Source: Gemmatimonadota bacterium (lineage in GTDB: Bacteria > Gemmatimonadota > Gemmatimonadetes > Gemmatimonadales > Gemmatimonadaceae). From it: a stretch of DNA of 64,000 nt. Position 1 is the first letter of the stretch. Each line of letters starts with the position of its first letter. The stretch is from NCBI GenBank assembly GCA_016191225.1, contig JACPPC010000006.1, positions 62,001 to 126,000 on the forward strand, given 5' to 3'. The position numbers and the translations under genes are program-made. Shown here in pieces: positions 46,830 to 54,451 of the stretch. The notes under the pieces are model-generated. The model worked only from the letters and a program-made list of their open reading frames with translations. It was not told the origin of the DNA and made no database searches.

Positions 46830-47872
46830 GCGACGAAGGCGCGCAGGGCGTCGATCTCGGGGGTCACTCGGGCCAGCAGCACCTGTCGCTCCGGCCACGG
46901 CAGGAAGGCGCTCCGGAAGCCGTTGAGCGCGACGTCGCAGAGCTCGTCCATGGTGAACGCGAGGTGCGTCGCCGCCGCCGCGTACTCGTCGGTGAGCGTC
47001 ACTCCGCTCATCAGCCGGTTGTCGGTATTGAGGACCACGTTGAGCCCCTCGTCGAAGTAGCGCCGGAACGGGTGCACCTCATACGTCGTCGCCACGCGCG
47101 TCTGGACGTTGCTGGTGAGGCAGATCTCGAGCGCGATCTGGCGGTCGGCCACGTACTCCACCAGGTCCGGATCCTCGGCCAGCCGGGTGGCGTGCCCGAT
47201 CCGGTGCGCACCGCAGCGGTGCACGGCCTCGCGCACCGACTGCGCGCCGTCGCCCTCGCCCGCGTGGCAGGTGCAGGCCATGTCGTGCTCGCGGGCGAGG
47301 AGGAAGGCGCGCTCGTGCGCCGACGCCGGGAACCCCATCTCCCCGCCGGCGAGGTCGAACCCCACCACCCCTCGCCCACGGTACTCGGCGGCCAGCTGCG
47401 CCATGCGGATCGACTCTGCCGGCGCGTTGTTGCGGAGGGCGGTCACGATCGTGCGGGCGACGATCCCGGTCTCGTGCTCGGCGCGCGCGAGTCCGCGCAA
47501 CGGCGCCTCGATCGTCGCGCCGAGGTCGAGGCCGCGGCGCTGGTTGAGCGTGGGGCAGTATCGGATCTCGAGGTATCGCACGCCCTCCGCGGCGGCGTCG
47601 ATCGCCAGTTCGTAGGCGATGCGCTCGAGCGCCGCCTCGGTCTGCATCACCGAGAGGGTGACCTCGAACCGCGCCAGGTATTCCTCGAGGCTGCGGGCGT
47701 CGCGCACCAGCATGTAGTGGCCCAGTTCCTCGGCGGTGGCGCGGGGCATCCGCGCCCCCTCCTCGGCGGCCAGCTCGATCAGCGTCGCCGGGCGCACGGA
47801 GCCGTCGAGATGGCAATGCAGCTCGGCCTTGGGAAGCCGTGCGAGCAGTTCCCGGCTGGGAGGCGCGCTCAT
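46826..47872 (-). CDS. add: adenosine deaminase
   Basis: Converts adenosine to inosine. The 348-residue TIM-barrel enzyme has the metal site PKAELHCHLDGSVRP, the CHAGEGDG loop, RIGHATRLAEDPDL, and NTDNRLMSGVTLTDEY with the second metal Asp. The NTDNRLMSG form fits bacterial adenosine deaminases rather than adenine deaminases. The start ATG 47872 overlaps the small upstream gene (ATGA). Confidence 0.94.
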   Translation of the reverse strand: MSAPPSRELLARLPKAELHCHLDGSVRPATLIELAAEEGARMPRATAEELGHYMLVRDARSLEEYLARFEVTLSVMQTEAALERIAYELAIDAAAEGVRYLEIRYCPTLNQRRGLDLGATIEAPLRGLARAEHETGIVARTIVTALRNNAPAESIRMAQLAAEYRGRGVVGFDLAGGEMGFPASAHERAFLLAREHDMACTCHAGEGDGAQSVREAVHRCGAHRIGHATRLAEDPDLVEYVADRQIALEICLTSNVQTRVATTYEVHPFRRYFDEGLNVVLNTDNRLMSGVTLTDEYAAAATHLAFTMDELCDVALNGFRSAFLPWPERQVLLARVTPEIDALRAFVA

Positions 47873-48126
47873 TCGTCGGCGGCCGCGTCGGTCGCGCCGG
47901 CGCGATTGCGCACGATCCGGTAGATCGCGCCGACGTGCACCGGCCCGTCGGGCGGCGTGGCGATGCCACGACTGTCCACGACGGATCGCTCGCCGGCCGC
48001 CACCTGCGCCGCGACCGCCGCGTCCCAGCCTCGCACGGCGTCGAGGGCCGTCGCGCCGACAGGGACGTCGACCGGCGCCGCATTCACGTACACGCGCACC
48101 TGGCGCGGGGATGTCGGTTCGGACAT
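47869..48126 (-). CDS. small beta-grasp-like protein, 85 aa (function unknown)
   Basis: From ATG 48126 the protein reads MSEPTSPRQVRVYVNAAPVDVPVGATALDAV..., which resembles the first hairpin and helix of ThiS/MoaD ubiquitin-like proteins (VNG-x-x-x-VPxGATxxD). It ends RNRAGATDAAADE, without the Gly-Gly tail needed for sulfur transfer. The middle has AAGERSVVDSRGIATPPDGPVHVGAIYRIV. I cannot assign a function. It is coupled to add by an ATGA overlap. Confidence 0.65.
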   Translation of the reverse strand: MSEPTSPRQVRVYVNAAPVDVPVGATALDAVRGWDAAVAAQVAAGERSVVDSRGIATPPDGPVHVGAIYRIVRNRAGATDAAADE

Positions 48127-48183
48127 CCGGAACAAGGTAGCGCCCCGGCAACGCGGGCGGGAGCGCGCACGGGTCGCAAGTCA

Positions 48184-48221
48184 CGGTCTCGGCACGCCTT
48201 ACGTGGCCCCTTCCGAGACCG
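48184..48221. repeat. perfect 9-bp inverted repeat upstream of udk
   Basis: CGGTCTCGG and CCGAGACCG flank a 20-base loop, in the 195-base divergent gap between the beta-grasp gene and udk. It could be a regulatory hairpin or binding site. No other feature is evident in that gap apart from an AT-rich patch at about 48265-48285 that may hold the udk promoter. Confidence 0.4.
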
Positions 48222-48321
48222 GCACGCGCGCCCCCCGCGCGGCGATACCAAACCGTGACGGCGGCACTCTTCTATTTTCGTTACACAACGGGCATCCTCC
48301 CCCTCGCATGAAGGCCCCCCG

Positions 48322-48963
48322 ATGGAACGCAAGCGACCGCTCCTGATCGGCATCGCCGGTGGCACCGGTTCCGGGAAGTCGACGGTGGCGCGCAACGTCG
48401 CCGCGGCGCTTGGCTCCAACGAGGTGGCCTTCATCGAGATGGACGCGTACTACTGGGACCTCGCCCGCATGCCGCTTGACGAGCGGCACCGGGCGAACTT
48501 CGACCACCCGGCGGCATTCGACCTCGAGCTGCTCGCCCAGCACCTCGAGGCACTCGGCGAGGGACGGACAGTGGAGATGCCGGTCTACGACTTCCGACAG
48601 CACACGCGCGCACCGGAGAGCCGGCGAGTGGCACCCGGCAAGGTCGTGGTCGTGGACGGCATCCTGCTCTTCGCCGAGGAGCGGCTGCGGCGCGTGCTCG
48701 ACGTGAAGGTCTTCGTCGACGCGGACGCCGACATCCGGCTGGCGCGCCGGATCCAGCGCGACGTCGCGGAGCGCGGACGCTCACTCGAGAGCATCCTCGA
48801 CCAGTACCTCACCACCGTGCAGCCCATGCACCTGCAGTTCGTCGAGCCGAGCAAGCGGTACGCCGACATCATCGTCCCGCGGGGCGGGCACAACACGATT
48901 GCGGTGGAGATGATCGTGGCCAAGATCCAGCGCCGGCTCGCCGCCGCCGGGTTCGCGCAATGA
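48322..48963 (+). CDS. udk: uridine kinase
   Basis: Phosphorylates uridine and cytidine for salvage. The 213-residue P-loop kinase has IGIAGGTGSGKSTVARNVAA, MDAYYWDLARMPLDERHRANFDHPAAFD, MPVYDFRQHTR, VVDGILLFAEE and RRIQRDVAERGRS. Length and order are those of bacterial Udk. Its TGA overlaps the ATG of the response regulator, which is an unusual pairing of pyrimidine salvage with the phosphate two-component system. Confidence 0.95.
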   Translation: MERKRPLLIGIAGGTGSGKSTVARNVAAALGSNEVAFIEMDAYYWDLARMPLDERHRANFDHPAAFDLELLAQHLEALGEGRTVEMPVYDFRQHTRAPESRRVAPGKVVVVDGILLFAEERLRRVLDVKVFVDADADIRLARRIQRDVAERGRSLESILDQYLTTVQPMHLQFVEPSKRYADIIVPRGGHNTIAVEMIVAKIQRRLAAAGFAQ

Positions 48964-49670
48964 CCGCCGCCGGCGAGCGGGTCCTCGTGGTCGACGACGA
49001 GGCCGACATCGTCGCGCTCGTTGCCTACCACCTCGCCAAGGCGGGCTACACCGTCTCGACCGCCGCCACGGGCGCCGATGCCCTGGCCCTCGCGCGGCGC
49101 GACCGCCCCGCGCTCGTGGTCCTCGACCTGATGCTCCCCGGCATCTCCGGCTACGAAGTGCTGGAGCAGCTGCGGGCGGACGCGGCCACGCGCGACATCG
49201 CAGTGCTCATGCTCACCGCCCGCCGCGAGGAGGCCGACCGGATCAAGGGCCTCTCGCTGGGCGCCGACGACTACCTCGCCAAGCCCTTCAGCCCGCAGGA
49301 GCTGGTCCTCCGCGTCGGCGCGATCCTCCGCCGCACGGGCGCGGCGTCGGCCGGGGGCGCCACGCTGACCATCGGCCCGGTCGCGATCGACCGGGCAGCG
49401 CATCGCGTGACCGTGGATGGCGTCGAGGTGGAGTTGACTCCCACCGAGTACAAGCTGCTCTCGACCCTCGCCGAGCGCCGCGGCCGGGTGCAGGGGCGCG
49501 CCCACCTGCTCGAGACCGTCTGGGAGGCCGCGCCGGACATCCAGACGCGCACCGTCGACATGCACATCCAGCGCCTGCGCACGAAGCTCGGCGCGGCTGG
49601 TGACCTGATCGAGACCGTGCGCGGCTTCGGCTACCGCCTCCGCGCGCCGGTGCAGTCGCGCACGGCGTAG
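48960..49670 (+). CDS. phoB: PhoB-type response regulator
   Basis: A 236-residue OmpR-family regulator. The receiver domain contains VLVVDDEADIVALVAYHL, phospho-acceptor Asp in LVVLDLMLPGISG and DDYLAKPF. The winged helix reads VELTPTEYKLLSTLAERRGR to IETVRGFGYRLRAP. Sequence and partner kinase (PAS plus HisKA) fit PhoB/PhoP of phosphate regulons, as does the downstream set (PstS, Ppx, Ppk, Pit). The name phoB rests on that context. Confidence 0.88.
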   Translation: MTAAGERVLVVDDEADIVALVAYHLAKAGYTVSTAATGADALALARRDRPALVVLDLMLPGISGYEVLEQLRADAATRDIAVLMLTARREEADRIKGLSLGADDYLAKPFSPQELVLRVGAILRRTGAASAGGATLTIGPVAIDRAAHRVTVDGVEVELTPTEYKLLSTLAERRGRVQGRAHLLETVWEAAPDIQTRTVDMHIQRLRTKLGAAGDLIETVRGFGYRLRAPVQSRTA

Positions 49671-49705
49671 CCGGCGCCACGTCGCGCCGGCGTAGATTTC
49701 CCCGC

Positions 49706-51421
49706 GTGCGGCTCACCACCCGGCTCCTCATCGGCGCCTGCCTCATCATCGGCGGCCTCGCGGCCTTCGTCGCGCTCACGGCGGAGACGCGCATGCGGCG
49801 CATCTTCACCGAGGCGCACGCTGGCCAGCTCGCCCGGTCCGCGCGGCTGGTCGTCGCCCAGTGGCACGCCGGCGCCCGCCCCGCCGAGGTGGCGGCGCCG
49901 GCGGCGATCGCGCTCGGCGCGCACGTGACGCTGCTCGACCGGCGCGGCGTTCGCCTGGCCGACTCCGACGTCCCGCAGGGCGCGCCACTCGACCCGGCAC
50001 CCCTCGCCGACCAGCCCGAAGTGAAGGCCGCCCTCGCGTTCGGCACCGGCGTTGACGAGCGGCGCGACGCCCCGGACGGCGCGCTCCGCCTCTTCGTGGC
50101 CGTCCCGGCGCGCGACGGCGCGGTGCTGGTCGACGTGCCCTTCGCCTCGTTCGCCGCCCCGTTCGACGCGGCCAGCGGCAGCCTGTACGCCGCCGGCGCC
50201 TTCGCGATCGTCCTTGCCCTCGTCGGCGCGTACGGCATGGCACGCGGGATCGCCGGCCCGGTGGAGGGCATGCGCGATGTCGCGCGCGGCCTCGCCGCCG
50301 GCGACCTCACCCGCCGACCGGCGCGCGACGCCCCGGGCGAGCTCGGCGAGCTCGAGGCCGCCCTCCACGGCGTCGCCGAGCAGCTCGGCGCGCGCATCGC
50401 CGCGCTTTCCTCGGAGGATGCCCTGCTCAAGGCCACCCTCGAGTCGCTCAACGAGGGGGTGGTGGCCATCGACGGGAGCCGCCGGGTGATCCGCATCAAC
50501 GAGACCGGCCGCGCGCTGCTCGACGTCGGGCATCCCCTTCCCTTCCCGGCCGACCACCTGCCGCGTGACCGCGTGCTGCGCGAGGCCCTCGAGGCCGCCC
50601 TCAATGGTGTCGCGACCGAGGGAGTCGAGACGGAAATCGCCGGTCGCACGGTCACGCTCACCGCGCTCCCCCGCACCAACGGCGGCGCCGTGATTGCCGT
50701 CTTCGACCTCACCAAGGTGCGCCGCCTCGAGATCGTGCGGCGCGACTTCGTCGCCAACGTCTCGCACGAGCTCAAGACGCCGCTCACGATCATCAGCGGC
50801 TTCGCCGAGACGTTGCTCGATCCCGACGTCGCCGTCGAGCACCGCCGCCAGTTCGCCGAGACGCTGCTCGCGCACGCCCGCCGGATGCAGCGCATCGTGG
50901 ACGACCTGCTCGACCTGTCGCGCATCGAGTCCGGCGGCTGGATTCCGAACCCCGCCTGGGTCGCCCTCGCCTCTGCCGTTCCCGAGGCGACGGCGGCCAG
51001 CGCGGCCGCGGCCGCCCGGCGGGGCGTGGCCTTCGAGGTCGCGCTGGAGCCGGGAGTGGAGCGGGTCTGGGGCGACGCGACGGCCGTGCGGCAGGTGCTC
51101 GGAAACCTTGCCGACAACGCGGTTCGGCACACCACGCACGGCGGGGTCACGGTCTTCACGGAGGAGACGTACGAGGGCACCTGGCTCGGCGTGCGCGACA
51201 CCGGCGTCGGCATTCCCGCCGAGCACCTGCCACGGATCTTCGAGCGATTCTACCGGGTTGACCCCGGGCGCTCGCGCGACGCGGGGGGCACGGGACTGGG
51301 CCTCGCCATCGTGAAGCACCTGGCGGAGGCCCATGGGGGGCGCATCCGCGCCGAGAGCGCCCCGGGCGAGGGGACGACTGTGGCCTGCCTCTTTCCCGGG
51401 CCGCCGGCCGGGGTCCCGTGA
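49706..51421 (+). CDS. phoR: PhoR-type sensor histidine kinase
   Basis: A 571-residue membrane kinase from GTG 49706. Two membrane helices (LIGACLIIGGLAAFVAL and LYAAGAFAIVLALVGAYG) enclose a periplasmic domain of about 140 residues. HAMP (GIAGPVEGMRDVARGLAAGD), a PAS-like segment (LESLNEGVVAIDGSRRVIRIN), HisKA with VANVSHELKTPLTIISG and the ATPase with GDATAVRQVLGNLADNAVRH, GVGIPAEHLPRIFERFYRV, GGTGLGLAIVKHL follow. A sizeable extracytoplasmic sensor makes it differ from E. coli PhoR, which has none. The stop overlaps the first Pho-box-like half-site. Confidence 0.9.
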   Translation: MRLTTRLLIGACLIIGGLAAFVALTAETRMRRIFTEAHAGQLARSARLVVAQWHAGARPAEVAAPAAIALGAHVTLLDRRGVRLADSDVPQGAPLDPAPLADQPEVKAALAFGTGVDERRDAPDGALRLFVAVPARDGAVLVDVPFASFAAPFDAASGSLYAAGAFAIVLALVGAYGMARGIAGPVEGMRDVARGLAAGDLTRRPARDAPGELGELEAALHGVAEQLGARIAALSSEDALLKATLESLNEGVVAIDGSRRVIRINETGRALLDVGHPLPFPADHLPRDRVLREALEAALNGVATEGVETEIAGRTVTLTALPRTNGGAVIAVFDLTKVRRLEIVRRDFVANVSHELKTPLTIISGFAETLLDPDVAVEHRRQFAETLLAHARRMQRIVDDLLDLSRIESGGWIPNPAWVALASAVPEATAASAAAAARRGVAFEVALEPGVERVWGDATAVRQVLGNLADNAVRHTTHGGVTVFTEETYEGTWLGVRDTGVGIPAEHLPRIFERFYRVDPGRSRDAGGTGLGLAIVKHLAEAHGGRIRAESAPGEGTTVACLFPGPPAGVP

Positions 51422-51444
51422 CCTGTTCGTGACACGTCCGTAGG
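51416..51444 (+). promoter_or_regulatory. Pho-box-like direct repeats upstream of the TonB receptor
   Basis: Seven-base units CCGTGAC, TCGTGAC and the weaker CCGTAGG are separated by four bases each (11-bp period). This is the layout of PhoB operators. A possible -10 (CGATAC) lies near 51450. The site starts at the phoR stop and is about 90 bases before the receptor ATG. Confidence 0.6.
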
Positions 51445-51534
51445 GGGGTCGATACCCGATCGAGAAAGATTCCGGGCTGCGGCAGGCACGACCTTCGCCT
51501 GCGGTGACGCCGCTCCCTCCCGGACCCCGACGCC

Positions 51535-54303
51535 ATGTTCCCCGTTCGCCACCGAATCGCCCCTCGTGCCGCCTTCGGCGCCCTGCTGCTCGCCCTCTCC
51601 CTCTCGTCCCGGCTCGCAGCGCAGGACACCCCGACCGGCCGCATCGTCGGCCGGATCGTGGACGCCAAGTCCGGCCAGGGGATCGTCGCGGCCGGCGTGC
51701 AGGTCGTGGGCACGACGATCGGCACCGTCTCGGGCGTGGATGGCCGGTACAGCATCCCGCGCGTCCCGGCGGGAACCCTCACCCTCCAGGTGCGCCGCAT
51801 CGGCTACAGCGCCAAGACGGTCACCGGCCTTTTTCTCGAGGCCGGCGCGGTCTTGCAGCAGGACGTGAGCCTCGGCGCCGCCACGGTGCAGCTCCAGGCA
51901 TCGGTCGTCACCGTCGAGAAGGAGCAGGGCTCGGTCAACTCGGCGCTCGACGCGCAGCGCAACGCCACTCAGATCGTGAACGCCATCACCGCGGAGCAGA
52001 TCTCGCGCAGCCCCGACGGCGACGCGGCCCAGGCGGTGCAGCGGGTGAGCGGCGTGACGGTGCAGGACGGCAAGTACGTGTTCGTGCGCGGCCTCGGCGA
52101 GCGCTACACCACGGCATCGCTCAACGGCGCGCGGATGCCCAGCCCGGAGCCGGAACGCAAGGTGGTGCCGCTCGACCTCCTTCCGAGCGGGCTGTTGCAG
52201 AGCGTCACGACCAGCAAGACCTTCACACCAGACCTGCAGGGCGACTTCAGCGGCGCGCAGGTCGACATCCGGACACGGGAGTTTCCCGCCGCGCGGCAGT
52301 TCTCGTACAGCTCGTCGCTGGGGTTCAACGACGCGGCCTGGGGCCAGCCGGTGCTGCGCGGCCCGCGCACCGGGGGCGAGTACTTCGCCGTGGTGGGGGG
52401 CGCGCGCAACCTGCCGGCGGGACTCGTGAACCCGAACTTCGGCACGATGTCGCAACTGCAGGTGAACCGGATCCTTCAGTCGTACAACAACAACTGGTCG
52501 CCGGCCGCGGCGCGCGGGCTGCCACAGGGCTCGTTCGGCCTCTCGGCGGGAGGGAACGATCCCGTGCTGGGCCAGCGCATCGGGTACGTCGTGTCGGCGC
52601 AGTACAGCGCGGCGCAGGAAGTGCGGCGCGACGAGACGCAGGCCTACGGCACGCTGAACGGCGCCCGGGTCGACCCCCTCTCCTCGTACCGGGGCGAGAC
52701 GGGACGCATCAGCGTCCTCTGGGGCGGGATCGCGAACTTCAGCACCCTGCTCGGCGGCGCCACCCGGCTCTCGCTCAACAACACGCTGTCACGCACCTCC
52801 GACAACGAGGCCCGGCGCGACATCGGCTTCGACGAGAACCTGTCCGACACCCTGCAGCGCACGACCTTGCGCTACGTGGAGCGGGCGATCTGGTCGTCGC
52901 AGCTCGCGGCCGAGCAGCAGCTGGGCCGCCACAAGCTCGACTATTCGCTCACCCTGTCCGGGACGTCGCGCGACGAACCCGACCGGAGCGACATGGCGCA
53001 GATCGTCCGGCGAACGGGCGCGGGGCGGAGCTTCATCCTGCTGGCGTCGGCGCTCGACGGCGCGCGCCGCTCGTTCTTCGCCCTCAACGAGCGCAACTCG
53101 GTGGTGCAGGTGAACGACCAGCTCCAGGTGGGGGAGCCGTCACGGGGCAACAGCCTCAAGTTCGGCGCCTACGCGCGCGCCACCAGCCGGGCCTCCGACG
53201 CGCCCAGCTTCGCGTCGATCGCGACCGGCCTGTCCACCGCGGCGCTCTCGCAGGCGCCGGAGGTGATCTTCTCGCCGGCGTACACCTGCGACGCCTGCGC
53301 GAACTTCGTCCTCCAGCCGATCGGGCAGGCCGGCTCGTACACTGCTTCCGACCAGACCGTCGCCGGGTACGCGATGGCCGACTGGGGATGGACGAGCCGT
53401 GTGCGCGTGATCGTCGGCGCGCGTCTCGAGAACAGCCGGGTCGAGGTGAACACGGTGACGCAATTGGGCACGCGCTACCGCGCCCGGCGCAACGACACCG
53501 ATCTCCTCCCGTCCATCGTCGTCAATGCCCGCCTCTCGGAGTCGCAGGGCGTCCGGTTCGCCGTCTCGCAGACCCTCGCCCGCCCCGAGTACCGGGAGCT
53601 CTCGCCCGCGCAGTTTCGCGACGTGATCGGCGGCGTTTCGGTGACCGGCAACGAGCGCCTCCAGCGCACGCTGATCCAGAACGTCGACCTGCGCTGGGAA
53701 TGGTTCCCCAGCCCGTCCGAGGTGGTGAGCGTTGGCCTGTTCGCCAAGAACTTCGCCAGGCCGATCGAGCGCGTGGAGCAGCCCTCCTCCGGCGGGGCGA
53801 CGGCGCAGTACGCCAACGCCGGCTCGGCGCAGAACATCGGCATCGAGCTCGAGGTGCGGCGGTCGCTCGGCATGTTCGCGCGGGCCCTCGAGGACCTCAC
53901 CGCGTTCAGCAACCTCACCCTGATGACCAGCCGCGTCGACCTCAAGGGCGTCACGAACAATGTCAGCAACCCCAACCGGGCCATGGTCGGCCAGGCGCCG
54001 TACGTGCTGAACGCCGGCCTGACCTACGCCTCGCGCTCCGGGCGGACCAGCGCGACGCTGCTGTACAACGTCGTCGGCAGGCGCATCGTCGCCGCCGGTC
54101 TCCTGCCGATGCCCGACGTGTACGAAATGCCCCGGCAGATCGTCGATGCCTCGCTCCGCATGCCGGTGGCGCGCGGCATCGAGGCGCGATTCGACGCCAA
54201 GAACCTTCTCGACGCCGAGTATCGCGAGCAGCAGGGGGACCTGGCGCGCGTGACCTATCGGTCGGGCCGCGTCTTCGCCTTCGGCCTCAGCTGGCGGCCG
54301 TAG
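51535..54303 (+). CDS. TonB-dependent receptor with carboxypeptidase-regulatory-like N-domain
   Basis: A 922-residue outer-membrane receptor. The signal peptide (AFGALLLALSLSSRLAAQ) is followed by a CarboxypepD_reg-like domain (GRIVGRIVDAKSGQGIVAAG, GTVSGVDGRYSIPRVPAG), a plug (VNAITAEQISRSPDGDAAQ; YVFVRGLGERYTTASLNGAR) and a 22-strand barrel, ending FGLSWRP. The plug type with GLGERY and PSPEPERKVVPLD is found in receptors paired with an adjacent lipoprotein gene. Its place after phoBR and behind Pho-box-like repeats suggests uptake of phosphate or an organophosphate. That ligand is inference. Confidence 0.92.
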   Translation: MFPVRHRIAPRAAFGALLLALSLSSRLAAQDTPTGRIVGRIVDAKSGQGIVAAGVQVVGTTIGTVSGVDGRYSIPRVPAGTLTLQVRRIGYSAKTVTGLFLEAGAVLQQDVSLGAATVQLQASVVTVEKEQGSVNSALDAQRNATQIVNAITAEQISRSPDGDAAQAVQRVSGVTVQDGKYVFVRGLGERYTTASLNGARMPSPEPERKVVPLDLLPSGLLQSVTTSKTFTPDLQGDFSGAQVDIRTREFPAARQFSYSSSLGFNDAAWGQPVLRGPRTGGEYFAVVGGARNLPAGLVNPNFGTMSQLQVNRILQSYNNNWSPAAARGLPQGSFGLSAGGNDPVLGQRIGYVVSAQYSAAQEVRRDETQAYGTLNGARVDPLSSYRGETGRISVLWGGIANFSTLLGGATRLSLNNTLSRTSDNEARRDIGFDENLSDTLQRTTLRYVERAIWSSQLAAEQQLGRHKLDYSLTLSGTSRDEPDRSDMAQIVRRTGAGRSFILLASALDGARRSFFALNERNSVVQVNDQLQVGEPSRGNSLKFGAYARATSRASDAPSFASIATGLSTAALSQAPEVIFSPAYTCDACANFVLQPIGQAGSYTASDQTVAGYAMADWGWTSRVRVIVGARLENSRVEVNTVTQLGTRYRARRNDTDLLPSIVVNARLSESQGVRFAVSQTLARPEYRELSPAQFRDVIGGVSVTGNERLQRTLIQNVDLRWEWFPSPSEVVSVGLFAKNFARPIERVEQPSSGGATAQYANAGSAQNIGIELEVRRSLGMFARALEDLTAFSNLTLMTSRVDLKGVTNNVSNPNRAMVGQAPYVLNAGLTYASRSGRTSATLLYNVVGRRIVAAGLLPMPDVYEMPRQIVDASLRMPVARGIEARFDAKNLLDAEYREQQGDLARVTYRSGRVFAFGLSWRP

Positions 54304-54344
54304 CGCCGGCCCGCGGGCCGGTGGCGGGCGCGTGGCGCCCGGCG

Positions 54345-54373
54345 GCGTGACCGGGCCGTGACCTGTTCGTGAT
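54345..54373 (+). promoter_or_regulatory. Pho-box-like direct repeats upstream of the lipoprotein gene
   Basis: GCGTGAC, CCGTGAC and TCGTGAT are placed every 11 bases with four-base spacers (CGGG, CTGT). Fifteen consecutive bases here (GTGACCTGTTCGTGA) equal the site before the TonB receptor. The lipoprotein ATG is 79 bases downstream. Confidence 0.62.
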
Positions 54374-54451
54374 TCGGCCGGCACAGGCGGCGGCGTTCGT
54401 ACCGTGTCCGCACCGGCAAAATCACATCTTCCAACCGCTTTCCAGGTGACC

